64,000 nucleotides of DNA, from positions 14,913,001-14,977,000 of the forward strand of contig OZ038530.1 in the NCBI GenBank assembly GCA_964036665.1, given 5' to 3'. This DNA comes from Gordius sp. MW1 (Eukaryota > Nematomorpha > Gordioida > Gordea > Gordiidae). Made by a program: the position numbers and the translations under genes. Positions 11,055 to 21,191 of the stretch are shown in pieces. The notes below the pieces were generated by a model. The model saw nothing but the letters and a program-made list of their open reading frames with translations, was not told where the DNA came from and searched no databases. Positions within the stretch are counted from its first letter, which is position 1; each line of letters starts with the position of its first letter.

Positions 11055-13142
11055 CGCGACAGGTACCAGACCTAGTTCGGCCGTTGAAATTTTTTTCTGG
11101 GCTTTTTACATGCTAAATAAAGTTAAAAATTGAAAAATTTTGAAAAAATTATTTTCTTTGAGAAAAAAAGGGGTGTCAACTACAGGTTACACTGGGCAGC
11201 ACAAATATAATCACGTATAAAGAAAATTTATTAAATTTTACAATTATGTATACAATAATGATGATTTTTTTTATAAAATACATAAAAATGTATTAACTAA
11301 CATTAATGAGTATAAAATATGTTAATTATTATAAAATATTGACCAACAATGTATGAGAAGGCCTACTTTATAATATGCACAAAAAATTCTACTAGCTTTA
11401 TGACAGACGACACAACGCCTCCGAGTACACGATACCTTTTGTTGTATGTTATATTATTCTTGAAATTAGTTAATTTATGGTTTAAAGTCCGTTATGCGGT
11501 TCTCCGTATTTTTTAAAATAATTTTGCACTATCTCTCTCTTGAAATTACATAATGTAATTTTCCCCTATTGAAGCAAAATAGATGCCATGCATTTTGGCA
11601 TGCAGCATCCAGCCCAAATGCAAATATAACACCACTTTTCTGTCGCGAAATGATAATCTAGTTGCATCCATATTTTGCTCAAAACGATCGACACCGCCCA
11701 TAAAACAATTAGACATTTTGATCATATGAGGATATTAAATTACAATTTTTTTCTGTTTTTTCGCTTTAGTGATTCTTCCAATATAAATGATAGGCTTGAC
11801 CCTATGACAATTTGACAACATTGTGCCAATATTATTATTCCATCGGACAGCCATCAAATAAGTGTTTTTTGATAGAAACCCTAGTTCTTTTACATCGATT
11901 ATCAGGCATTTTAAACAATCGACCCGCACCGTTCCTGTGCCCTCAAAATTCATCTTTAAAAGACATATCATTAAATTGTGGCTCGTAAAAAATTATTGAA
12001 ATAAATATTGTATGGACCAAATTCTGGTCGTAGTTGATTTACTAAGTCTAATATGGCCGCTCCTCCTAAACTTATTTCTTTTTGTCAATTTAAGGAAAAT
12101 TTAGCCATCTGGTAAGGTTAAATGTGACAAGGTAGCCATTTTTTGTTGCAGTACACCACATATTATAGCCGAAACGAAAAGGCCTTCTATAATTGTTTTG
12201 CTTGTGGTCCCGAAATAAGGAACCATACACTCATCCAAGGATATGTGAGAAGAGCTACGATGTTCAAAGTTGCTTTTGAACTTTTCATTTAAAAGATCCA
12301 TATAATCTCGAACTTTGAAAAAAGTGTCAACCTTTACCAATTTGCTGTTGTCGGCCAAATGTAAATATTTAGTTATTTCTTGGAAGCGATTCTACGCATT
12401 CCACTAGATACCATTATGTTAAAACAGTCAGGTCAGAGCTCCCAAAACATTTTAATATACTTAGGAAACAAGTAGCCCGTTTAAAAAAGAATGGAGATTT
12501 AGACTTTAAATTCATTAACAGTTAAACTTAAATTTACTCATATTCACCACATACAAAATAACATCATTTGAAAGAAATTGTTTCAAGTAATCTTCAGGAT
12601 TTTCCAAATGGATGGGGTCAAAGTTAAATTAATCATATAATTTTTACCTCAAAGCGATATTAACTTTGTAATAAGGATATTTTTATACAAAATTACTTAT
12701 AAAAAATCAAATTAAAGCAATAAAAAAGTAGCAGTACTCATTTAAATAAGCTTTTACGTATGGACCTCTGCCCAGTGTAACCTATAGGTTACACCAAACT
12801 TTGGACCAACATTATTCCAATTAACCAAAAACAATTAAATTTCATATTAAAATAATCGTGAAAGTTTCAAGATTTTAATGATATACAATAAAATAATTTT
12901 ACATATGGTTGAGTCTCCATTTTTAGTGAATATATGAGAAGCAGTCGAAATTTCAAAACTAGCGATATTTGATACCTCATATTAATGAAAGATGGAAGAG
13001 GAAGGGGAATCAAACATATCAGCTGATTCGCCTAAGTGTGCTTTTCCATATTTAATTTAAAAATTAATATTTTATCCAATCGTTTAAAAATTATAAGCGT
13101 TCAAAGTGGTGTCACCTACAGGTTACACTGGTACCTCTCGGG
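11055..13142 (-). mobile_element. piggyBac element copy A (defective), TTAA-flanked
   Basis: The element is bounded by TTAA at 11051-11054 and 13143-13146. The left terminus CGCGACAGGTACCAG and the right terminus CTGGTACCTCTCGGG are inverted repeats of each other, and inner GTGTAACCTGTAGGT-type motifs lie near both ends. Minus-strand remnants at 12358-12101 and 11971-11735 match the transposase of copy C (for example DNSKLVK and DECMVPYFG, which holds the first catalytic Asp region). Frameshifts and deletions make it inactive. At 2088 bp it is about 0.5 kb shorter than copy C. Confidence 0.85.
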
Positions 13143-13146
13143 TTAA

Positions 13147-13820
13147 CTATGATTTTGTAATTATTGATATATATTGTGTTAATCAAATATCTCTATTTCT
13201 TCACACCTATTTTTATTATAAATTACACTATAAAATCTAATTGAATGTTAATCATACAAATGGAAAGTTACTTTTTTACCTTCATTTCTTTTATTATTAA
13301 TTATGCAATTTTTTATTGTATGAATGCGCTTAACGAATGTCTTACTTAAAATGGCGGCCAAACTCGCTCAATAATTTATAATGCAAACTATAGCTGATCG
13401 CCCCATAGTATTATCAGTCCGGTAATATCATAAATTGAGTAAAACTAAAATTTAAATATGGCGAACTATAATAAGCGTTTTTTTGTAATCAATTTTAATA
13501 ATACAAGAATGTGTGCGGCTGTATTGCACTAGCGAGAAGTATATTTAAGCAATTTTTTAGGCAATGTGTCGTATATACGGATTCCCCCCCCCCAATCTCC
13601 CCCTATATAAAAGTTGTAGTTATATACGGATATCCCCCCCGCGCTTCTATACAAAAAAGTTGTAATATCGCGTATCTCATACATACTTATCCGACACTTC
13701 CCCTCTCCCTATATACATTTAGAGGGCCGGGCTCGGACAGAATCTAATAAAACAATCGGGCCTGATGAGGCGACCCGAGCCCGGCCCGATATGACTAGCA
13801 AACTAATCTTTTATAAAGTA
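13147..13820. other. Intergenic stretch with a C-rich duplication and a hAT-like end
   Basis: Mostly AT-rich. At 13575-13640 a short piece (TATATACGGAT plus a C-run) is repeated. At about 13720-13790 there is TTTAGAGGGCCGGGCTCGG, followed by CCCGAGCCCGGCCCG, similar to the GC-rich subterminal parts of hAT elements in this window. No gene is supported. Confidence 0.4.
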
Positions 13821-13921
13821 CTAGCTGTGCCCGGCCAAGCGTTGCTTTGGCTCAGTCCTCAAGTGGTTAAATAAGTACAACCTATTAATAAGACTTATCT
13901 AAAATGGGGTCATATATGAAA

Positions 13922-15824
13922 TCTTATATATAAAAATGAAACTATGTGTGTATGTATGTCGCCACCAATTTTGGAGAACTACCGGACCGATTTGGCTCAA
14001 AATTTCACAGTTTATTCCCCACACTCCGGAGCGTGTTTTAATATATGTTCCAGCCAAATCGGTCCAGTAGTTTTCGAGATATTGGGTTTTATGCGTTTTG
14101 ACGTTGTATCGCACGTCAATCAAACGCCCTGCCCTCATCACGTACTGCTGCGTATCTTATCTATCGTGTAGGGTAGGTAGTGTGATAAATGGAGTAGGCA
14201 TGTGTTGCGGAAAATGGAAATTATTTACGCACTATCAAAGCCATTTTTCACGTCAATTATTATTATTATTATAGGACGGTCGTGTCCCCCCCCCTCCTGC
14301 GTGGCTAAATAAATTAAAAAATCTAATTTTGTCATTTTTTGCACGTTAAATGAGAAGAAAAATGAAAATACTTTTAACAAAGTGCCAATAAATGTTGATA
14401 TATCCATGGGCGTACCCAGGTTTTGAATTAGGGGGGGGGCAGATTAAAAAAAAAGGTCTTGACTACCCAAAAATTTTCCTGAGAGCAAAAAAAAATAAAA
14501 AAAAGGTCTCGACTTTCAAAAATTTTCCTGCGACCGTAATTTAAATTTCATTTTACCAAAATAATTTATATTTATGTGTAAATTCGCTAATACGCATCTG
14601 TATTATTTTGAGTTAAGTTCAAATAGGGGGGGGGGGGGGGGTAGCCGCGCCCCCTGCCCCCGCCTGGCTAATTAAGGGGGGGGGGGTAAAACATAATTTT
14701 TTTAATTTTTAAGGGTTTTTGTATTGAAATCCTTCTTTTTTTAAATTAGGAAGGGGGCAGCCGCGCCCCTTGCTTCCCCCTGGCTAATTAGGGGGGGGGC
14801 AGCCCCCCCTGGCTACGCTTATGATTATGATATTGTTTCTTAATTACATAAAAATAAAAAAAATTGCTTGAAGGGCCAGGGGGCCAAAGATTTTTTCCTT
14901 GGGAGGGGGGGGGCCATGGAGCCAGGTTTTCTCTCTTGGGTGGGCCTGGGCCTTGGACCCTCTTTAACTATTTGTTCACAATTTTTTGCATAATAAACAC
15001 TTACCAATTATATTTGATATATTCCTAATCTATTGAAATTTATCTATATGCCCCCCCCTAATTAGCCAGGGGGCAGAGGGCGCTGCTGCCCCCCTCCCTA
15101 ATTAAAAAAGGATCAAATTTTAAAACAAATACCCTTAAAAATTAAAAAAAAATTTAAATTTTGCCCCCCCCCCCTAATTTAAATTACGGTCGCAGGAAAA
15201 TCTTTGGATAGTCAAGCAAAAATTTTGAATAATCTGTCCCCCCCCCCCCTAATTCAAAACCTGGGTACGCCCATGATATATATTCTGCTAATACACCCGG
15301 GTAAATGGCAAAACAACGTTTGATTTTTCGTTAAATAGACCGCCTTTTGTTTATATTTTATCATAAAGACCAGGCGCAATATTTTTTTTTGATTATAGGT
15401 AAATATGACTTAAAAAAATTTGCTTCATGAAAATTTAAATTCGAACATTATTGAGGTAAAATTTTGTGTTTTTAACCACCCTTAAAAATATCAATTATTT
15501 GTTATTTTTCGTTAAATAAACTATATGCGTATCCGTATCCGCCTTTTGTTTATATTTTATCATAAAGGCCAGGCGCGATATTTTTTTTTGATTATAGGTA
15601 AATTTGACTTAAAAAAATTTGCTTCGTGAAAATTTAAATTCGAACATTATTAAGGTAAAATTTTGTTTTTTTAACCACCTTTAAAAATATCAATTATTGT
15701 TATTTTTCGTATAGTTGAGTTTTTAAAAAAAAATTTTGGTAGCTTTAAATTTTCTTATTTAAATTTTTTAATTTTTTTAAAAAATTTTTTAATATGGCAA
15801 AACAACGTTTGCCGGGTCAGCTAG
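13922..15824 (+). mobile_element. Non-autonomous Helitron H1, nested, with empty site preserved elsewhere
   Basis: It starts TCTTATATATAAAAATGAAA and ends with the hairpin GGCAAA-ACAACG-TTTGCC, then GGGTCAGCTAG. It lies between A (13921) and T (15825), with no target duplication, exactly as expected for a Helitron. The uninterrupted site is visible in the relative at 18584-20068 (reverse complement of 19967/19968). The 5' region has the GACCGATTTGGCTC motif shared with the 41-45 kb Helitrons. It carries a TIR element at 14405-15275 and encodes no Rep or helicase. Confidence 0.9.
14405..15275. mobile_element. TIR element with G/C-run ends (CATGGGCGTACCCAGG)
   Basis: The left end CATGGGCGTACCCAGG is repeated inverted at the right (CCTGGGTACGCCCATG), and similarity continues through TTTTGAATTAGG and a G/C run for about 35 bp. 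Inside are further GGCTAATTA and G-run segments that look like nested or duplicated ends of the same family. Related short elements lie at 34427-34586, 49724-49976 and 57324-57491. The superfamily is not certain, and the target duplication (perhaps ATATAT) is unclear. Confidence 0.7.
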
Positions 15825-16265
15825 TAATTTATAATGTGAAAGGTCCGAATGTTAATGCAAATAAATATCCATAATATTTATATTAAGAGCGATATAAAAT
15901 ATTTATTAATAATTCATAAGAGTATATAAACATTAAAATATAAAAAGCTTATAATAATGTATGGGTAATAAACAGCTGTATGAAGATTTTGGCTGAAAGT
16001 ATAATGTAAAAAATGATGTATAAACCTGCAAGGGAAAGTTGATGGATAAAGGGTAAATCAAAGATAGGTCTTATGAAGAATAAGGTAATACACGTACAGT
16101 ATTATAGCTTCTTGTGAATGTCTCGTCAAATTTGGTTATAATACTCTGGCGTAATAAAAAGGGGAGAAATGTTAAAAGAAATATAAAATTATATAATTTA
16201 AAAGGTGATTATACGCGATTAAAATCAATGGGCTTTAATGGTAATTGCTAAAAGTTATGAGTAAA

Positions 16266-16375
16266 GACCCCCTTGGGGACTTCACCCCCAAACCCCCTGC
16301 TGGGGGCTCCGCTCCCAGTCCTCCGTTGGGGGCTCCGCCCCAGACCCCCGTTTAGCTCAGGCCAGTCCCTGCTTC
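16266..16375. repeat. GC-rich palindromic repeat (GGGGGCTCCGCCCC type)
   Basis: Two consecutive units, GGGGGCTCCGCTCCCAG and GGGGGCTCCGCCCCAG, each able to fold on itself, sit in an otherwise AT-rich region. The nature of the parent element is unknown. Confidence 0.5.
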
Positions 16376-17883
16376 ACATACCTTTGCTTCAAATCCTCAT
16401 ACACATCGATTACTCTTTTATACTTCGTATAAACAAAGCATATTTGCTATGCAATTTATGTTGGAATCGTCATATTTGCTATGCAATTTATGTTGGAATC
16501 GTCATAAATGCATAACAAAGCCCCCTTTTCCTGGGGGCCATAAATTGCATAGCAAATATTATTGGCAAAAGCTAAAGTTCATGCCCTACTTGACTCAATC
16601 TATAGCTATAAAGTTTTACCTATTACTTAGTTTAACCCTGTTCTAATTTAAAAATTTAAAAAATAGCAATAAAAAAAACAGTAAACGCCAGTGTTTAAGC
16701 TATTGAAAGGAATAACAAAATTTTTGCTATATAAAAGACTTAGTTTTTTGTTTTGTTTTTAAACCATTGCACTCAAATTAATTGCTAGCTAGAGTTCATG
16801 CCCGATTTGACTCAATCTATTAATTACTATAAAGTTTTACCTATTGCCTAGTTTAACCCTGTACTAATTTAAATATTACCTAGTCACTCGACGTAAGGTA
16901 TTCGGGTCTGGTCCGGGGCGGGTCTCGGGTCACCCTTGCAGTTTTTTACAAAGGTAGATAATCACATTTATTTCATTCGAATCGACAACTTAAAAACCTT
17001 GGCCAGGAAATTTATAAACTTTTTTGAAGGCCTAGTAAATGCAACTTTATTTAACAGAAGTATTTTATAATTATTCTAAAAATTTCGATTGCATAGCAAA
17101 TAATAATTTTAATTTTTCTTATTAAGTTCTCTGTGAATGATCACCGCCAATTTACCATTTTATTGAGACATGCCAAGAGTTATTATATTAACTTTAATGT
17201 GCAATTTTATTTTCGCGATTTCTATCACAACTTAGTTTAATAATTTATCCCTTAATACCAATTGAAAGGAGGTAACAGCTGAATATTCAATCGATAATTC
17301 CTTTTTAATATTTCGTTTACTAGAAAGGGAGATGGAGCTTATTATATTATTTTTTCTTCATTAAAAACACAAAATTGCAAAACTTTAATTATGGTTAGGA
17401 GATAATTAAAGTGTTTAATAAGTATACATTTACAAACATATACACAAACATATAGTAGTAAGGAAAATAGCAATTAAAAGAATTCATTATAATATACTTC
17501 AATTAAAATACCAGAAGTATATTTATGGGCCTAGCCAGCATTAGAATTAGAGGGGGGCAATAATGATATAGGGGCATAGCAAATAATATTATTATTAATG
17601 GCAAAAGCTAACGTTTTATGGGTTAAGGATAAAGGAAATAGTTTTGTGAATTAGAAATTTTTAGCAGGCGAATTTTAATTTTTTAATTGTTATTTTTTAA
17701 TATAATTCCCATGCTTTAGCTTGTAGATTTACAGTAATTAGACAAAAATCGCCAAAGATATTTGCATAGTAATAAATAATAACAAACATAAAAAGTTGCA
17801 AATAATTTAATACAATAAAACAAGATTAGGCAAATACTTTATTAATGGATATTAAAATTTAAAAAAGGCTTACGACGAAACTA
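16376..17883. other. AT-rich stretch with repeated TTGCTATGCAATTTATG motif
   Basis: Contains at least four copies in both orientations of the near-palindrome TTGCTATGCAATTTATG (about 16444, 16480, 16525, 17090). A short repeated segment also occurs (TTGACTCAATCTAT plus AAGTTTTACCTATT at about 16590 and 16810). A GGTCTGGTCCGGGGCGGGTC stretch near 16910 resembles hAT subterminal sequence. No gene. Confidence 0.45.
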
Positions 17884-18005
17884 GCAGCGACATGCAATAG
17901 CTCCGCTATTGCCTGTTACGACCGCGCATCACAAAATGTCACAATGAGCAGCGACATGCAATAGCTCCGCTATTGCCTGTTATTACCGCGCATCTAATAA
18001 TGTCA
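17884..18005. repeat. 64-bp direct repeat with a perfect hairpin, two copies
   Basis: GCAATAGC-TCC-GCTATTGC (8-bp perfect stem, 3-nt loop) occurs at 17894-17912 and 17958-17976, inside two nearly identical 64-bp units (GCAGCGACAT... CCGCGCATC ...AATGTCACA). It may be the terminal structure of an element next to the minisatellite that follows. Confidence 0.65.
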
Positions 18006-18583
18006 CAGGTATCGTAAGTATATCCCAAAAATTTGCAGGTGCTAAATTGTTCCATTGGTCAGCAGCCAGGTCACGGTAAAAGCGGATATAAATACATAAG
18101 AGTCAAAAAAACGAAAAATAATTTCGCTTCATATTTTGGCCAATGGTCATTTTTTAATTGGTCAGCAGCCAGGACACGGTAAAAGTGGATATAAATGCGT
18201 AAGAGTCAAAAAAAAACGAAAAACTTAATTTCGATTAACATTTTGGCCAATGGTCATTTTATTCCATTGGTCAGCAGCCAACGGACGGCCAAAAAGTCAT
18301 AATAGCAATGGTAGTAACAAGAACAATCATAAAATTAAAAAAAAAACAAAAAAAATAATTTCGCTTTACAATTTGGCCAATGGTCATTTTTCCATTGGTC
18401 AGCAGCCAGCGGACGGGCAAAGAGTCATAATATCAATGTTATTAACAAGAACAATCATAAGAGTCAAAAAAAACGAAAAAAATAATTTCAATTCACACTT
18501 TGGCCAATGGTCCTTTTGTTTCATTGGTCAGAAGCCAACGCAAGGCCAAAAAGCCATATTATCAATAGTAGTAACAAGAACAA
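18006..18583. repeat. CCAAT minisatellite, block 1 (5 units)
   Basis: Five units with CATTGGTCAGCAGCCA or close variants, at about 18051, 18156, 18263, 18391 and 18520. Spacing is about 106 bp and then about 129 bp. Most units contain CCAATGG-N9-CCATTGG, an inverted repeat. Block 2 at 40400-40975 has the same units in the same length order. The Helitron at 18584 is inserted at its right end. Confidence 0.8.
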
Positions 18584-20068
18584 TCTATATATATAAAGTA
18601 AAGTGTATATATGTATGTAAGGGCTAATCTCTGAAACTACCGGCCCGATTCGCGCGAAAATTTACCCCTAGGTTCCCAGGGCGGCCAGGGGTAAAATAGC
18701 TTTTTCAGATTTCTAAAATTTCTTTTAATTTTCGAGATATTGGGTTTTATACGTTTTGACGTTCAATAAAATGTCAATCAAACGCACCTCCTCGCGTTCG
18801 TCGAAAATTTGAATATACAGACAGTTCTGTAGTAAAAGTGTATCACTTATAGTAGTTTGTAAAACGTAATCTTTTCTTAACGGTGACAACATAAAATTTA
18901 CGAATTAAATTTCTTAAACGTCATCTTTTCTTAACGGTGACAATATAAAATTTATGAATTAAATTTCTTAAACGTCATCTTTTCTTAACGGTGGCAAGAC
19001 AACATAAAATTTATGAATTAACCTGAAATAAATAAAATTATAGATTATTTGAGAAAATATATAGGTGAAGAAGATGAATTTTTCTCATTATCATTAAATG
19101 AGATATTTTAAATGAGAAAGATGAAAGTATATATAATTTAAATGTAATATAAAATAGTCCAACGTTGATTATTCTGAGTAAATGCTATTTATATATAAAT
19201 GTCATTATTTATCTATCATTAATTATTAAATGAGATATTTAAATGAGAATAAATTCTGAAACTACCGGCCCGATTCGCGCGAAACTTTACCCGTAGGTTC
19301 TCAGGGCGGCCAGGTGTAAAATAGCTTTTTCAGATTGCTAAAATTCCTTTTAGTTTTAAAAATATCGGACATTTCTCGGCTTTTTGGTTTTAAAAAAAGG
19401 CTAAATTCTGAAACTTTAGATCCGATTTGAGCGAAAATTCAGCCGTAGATGCCCAGATAGGCAAGGGGTAAAATAGCTTTTTCAGATTCCTAAAATACCT
19501 TTTTGTTTTAAAAAATATCTGACATTTCCCGTCCAGTTTCATTTATAGCAGCATATACAATAATGACGTCATACATACAAAGCTGAAGTTTTCTCGAATT
19601 AGATATTTAAAAGTATAATAAAAATGTTACAGTATACGGTTAAAATTATTGGGGTTTAACAGACTATTTAAATTAAATAAATAAAATTTAAATTATGCAG
19701 TTTTTGTCATTATTATCACGTTCAATTAATTATTTTATTATATTAAAGAAAATTGTATTTCAAATAAATCAGCTAACTAGAAAAATAAAATAATGGTATT
19801 AATGTATAATAAGTAACAGCATTAATAAGCAATTTTTTCAAAAACATTTAATTTTAGTCGGATTTGATGACTAAAACAGAATTTGCATTTGGTTTGTCTT
19901 ATTATATAAATATATACTATAAATAGTGGGTTCATAAAATCATTCGGACCTTTCACATTATAAATTATTTCATATATGACCCCATTTTAGATAAGTCTTA
20001 TTAATAGCTTATACTTAATTAACCCCTTAAGGACTGAGCCAAAGCAACGCTTGGCCGGGCACAGCTAG
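18584..20068 (+). mobile_element. Non-autonomous Helitron H2
   Basis: It begins TCTATATATATAAAGTAAAG after A (18583) and ends with GCCAAAGCAACGCTTGGC, CGGGCACAG, CTAG, followed by T (20069). The paralogous locus at about 45541-45600 has the flanks joined without the insert, which supports these borders. Near the 5' end are ACCGGCCCGATTCGCGCGAA motifs (18640, repeated at 19263), and at 18863-19020 there are three copies of a roughly 57-bp repeat (TCTTTTCTTAACGGTG). No protein is encoded. Confidence 0.85.
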
Positions 20069-20084
20069 TATATTAATATAATGT

Positions 20085-20140
20085 AAAAAAAAAATTTTGT
20101 CCTCTCCGGGAATCCCAAGGCCTCGAGAGGCATAAGCGTT
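20085..20140 (-). other. Possible tRNA-type (SINE-like) 3' segment
   Basis: On the minus strand GGGATTCCCGGAGAGGACAA is followed by a T-run. The paralogue near 45580-45640 has TAGTTCGATTCCTGG before GAGAGGGCAA and a T-run, resembling a Pol III B box and terminator. No A box was seen, so a SINE origin is only a suggestion. Confidence 0.25.
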
Positions 20141-20389
20141 TGTAAGATGCGGACGCGGACGCGTTTGGTGGGGACATGACGGTGCGTGACACGTTCGGCG
20201 TGACATCGGAAAATGGAAAGTGAGCCCATAAATTGCGTAGCAATTAATAATATTAACTTTAATTATTCACGCAGAAAAGTAGTGAGGCGTTATAAACAGG
20301 GTTGTAAGTTCGGGTAAGAGATGCTTCGCAGCTAAACTTCTGCCTTAGAAAGGAACAAATTGCTATAATACTTGGGGATAGACATTATT

Positions 20390-20758
20390 TTAAGTCATGT
20401 TATTTTCTGTGTAGATATAGATATTTAGTGGATTGCCGATGCGCGAACATGCAACATATAATTGTCCATGTGAGAAACAATCTGTTTCTAAATCGATTCC
20501 ACAAATTGCAAGGGACTGGCCTTGAACTTTGTTAATGGTTATAGCAAATGCGAGTTTGAAAGGAAACCGTGGTATGAAGACATCTTCTCCCGTGAAAGGT
20601 CCAGTCAAAATCATGGCCTCAACAACGTTGCACATTAAGCGTTTAATAACAAGACGTGTGCCATTGCAAAGTTTTGGCTGATTAATATTGCGTAACATGA
20701 TAATCGGTACCCCAATTTTCAAATGCAAAACGTGTAGTGGTATGCCTGGAAGATGCAA
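20390..20758 (-). pseudogene. Helitron Pif1-like helicase, C-terminal fragment
   Basis: The 122-residue frame matches the end of Helitron helicases. It has GVPIIMLRNINQPKLCNGTR (motif near the start), GEDVFIPR, FAITINKVQGQSL (helicase motif V) and HGQLYVACSRIG (motif VI). The family unwinds DNA during rolling-circle transposition. A deletion relative to the family lies between the IPR and KLAFA motifs, and upstream helicase and Rep regions are absent. It may belong to the minus-strand Helitron whose 5' end is at 25182, with the hAT element inserted between, but the continuity is not proven. Confidence 0.85.
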
Positions 20759-21183
20759 ATTGTATGCAAAAAAATTATTAGAGTAAAAATGTAATATTTA
20801 CAAAAAACAGTAGGCAAAAATATAATGGTATTACCTGCCAATCCTTTGTAGTGGTATATTAAAATAGTGCAAACTGCCAATCCTTCTTAGTGGTATTTTA
20901 AACTGCAAATAGGGCAAATTGTTTGCAAAAAAATTATTAGAGTAAAAATGTAATATTTACAAAAATCAGTAAGCAAAAATATAATGTATTACCTGTCAAT
21001 CCTTCTTAGTGGTATTATAAATGGCAAAAATACTCTTTTAAGAAACCGGAAAAGTGATTCCTGAGGCCCCCGTTGTTTCTTACAATAACATTTTTACAAT
21101 AACATTTCGCTCGTCAAACGCTTATTATGTAAACGTATATGTTGTGTCTCAAACCCCCCCTCGCCCTACTTCGAATAGCGATG
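20759..21183. repeat. Imperfect tandem duplication of about 170 bp
   Basis: A segment containing TTATTAGAGTAAAAATGTAA and ACCTGCCAATCCTT is present at about 20755 and again at about 20925. It lies immediately upstream of the helicase fragment on the minus strand and may be Helitron-internal or unrelated. Confidence 0.55.
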
Positions 21184-21191
21184 ATTTAAAT

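Larger units (their letters stand above)
13821..16260 (-). mobile_element. Minus-strand Helitron remnant, split by a nested Helitron
   Basis: Read on the minus strand, the 3' end is GCCAAAGCAACGCTTGGC (a short hairpin), then CGGGCACAG and CTAG at 13824-13821, followed by T. This is the Helitron 3' pattern and matches the 3' end of 18584-20068. About 100 bp of this end is visible before the nested Helitron 13922-15824 interrupts it, and the same sequence resumes at 15825. Homology to the Helitron at 26408-28081 continues in places to about 16260. The 5' end was not found. Confidence 0.75.
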
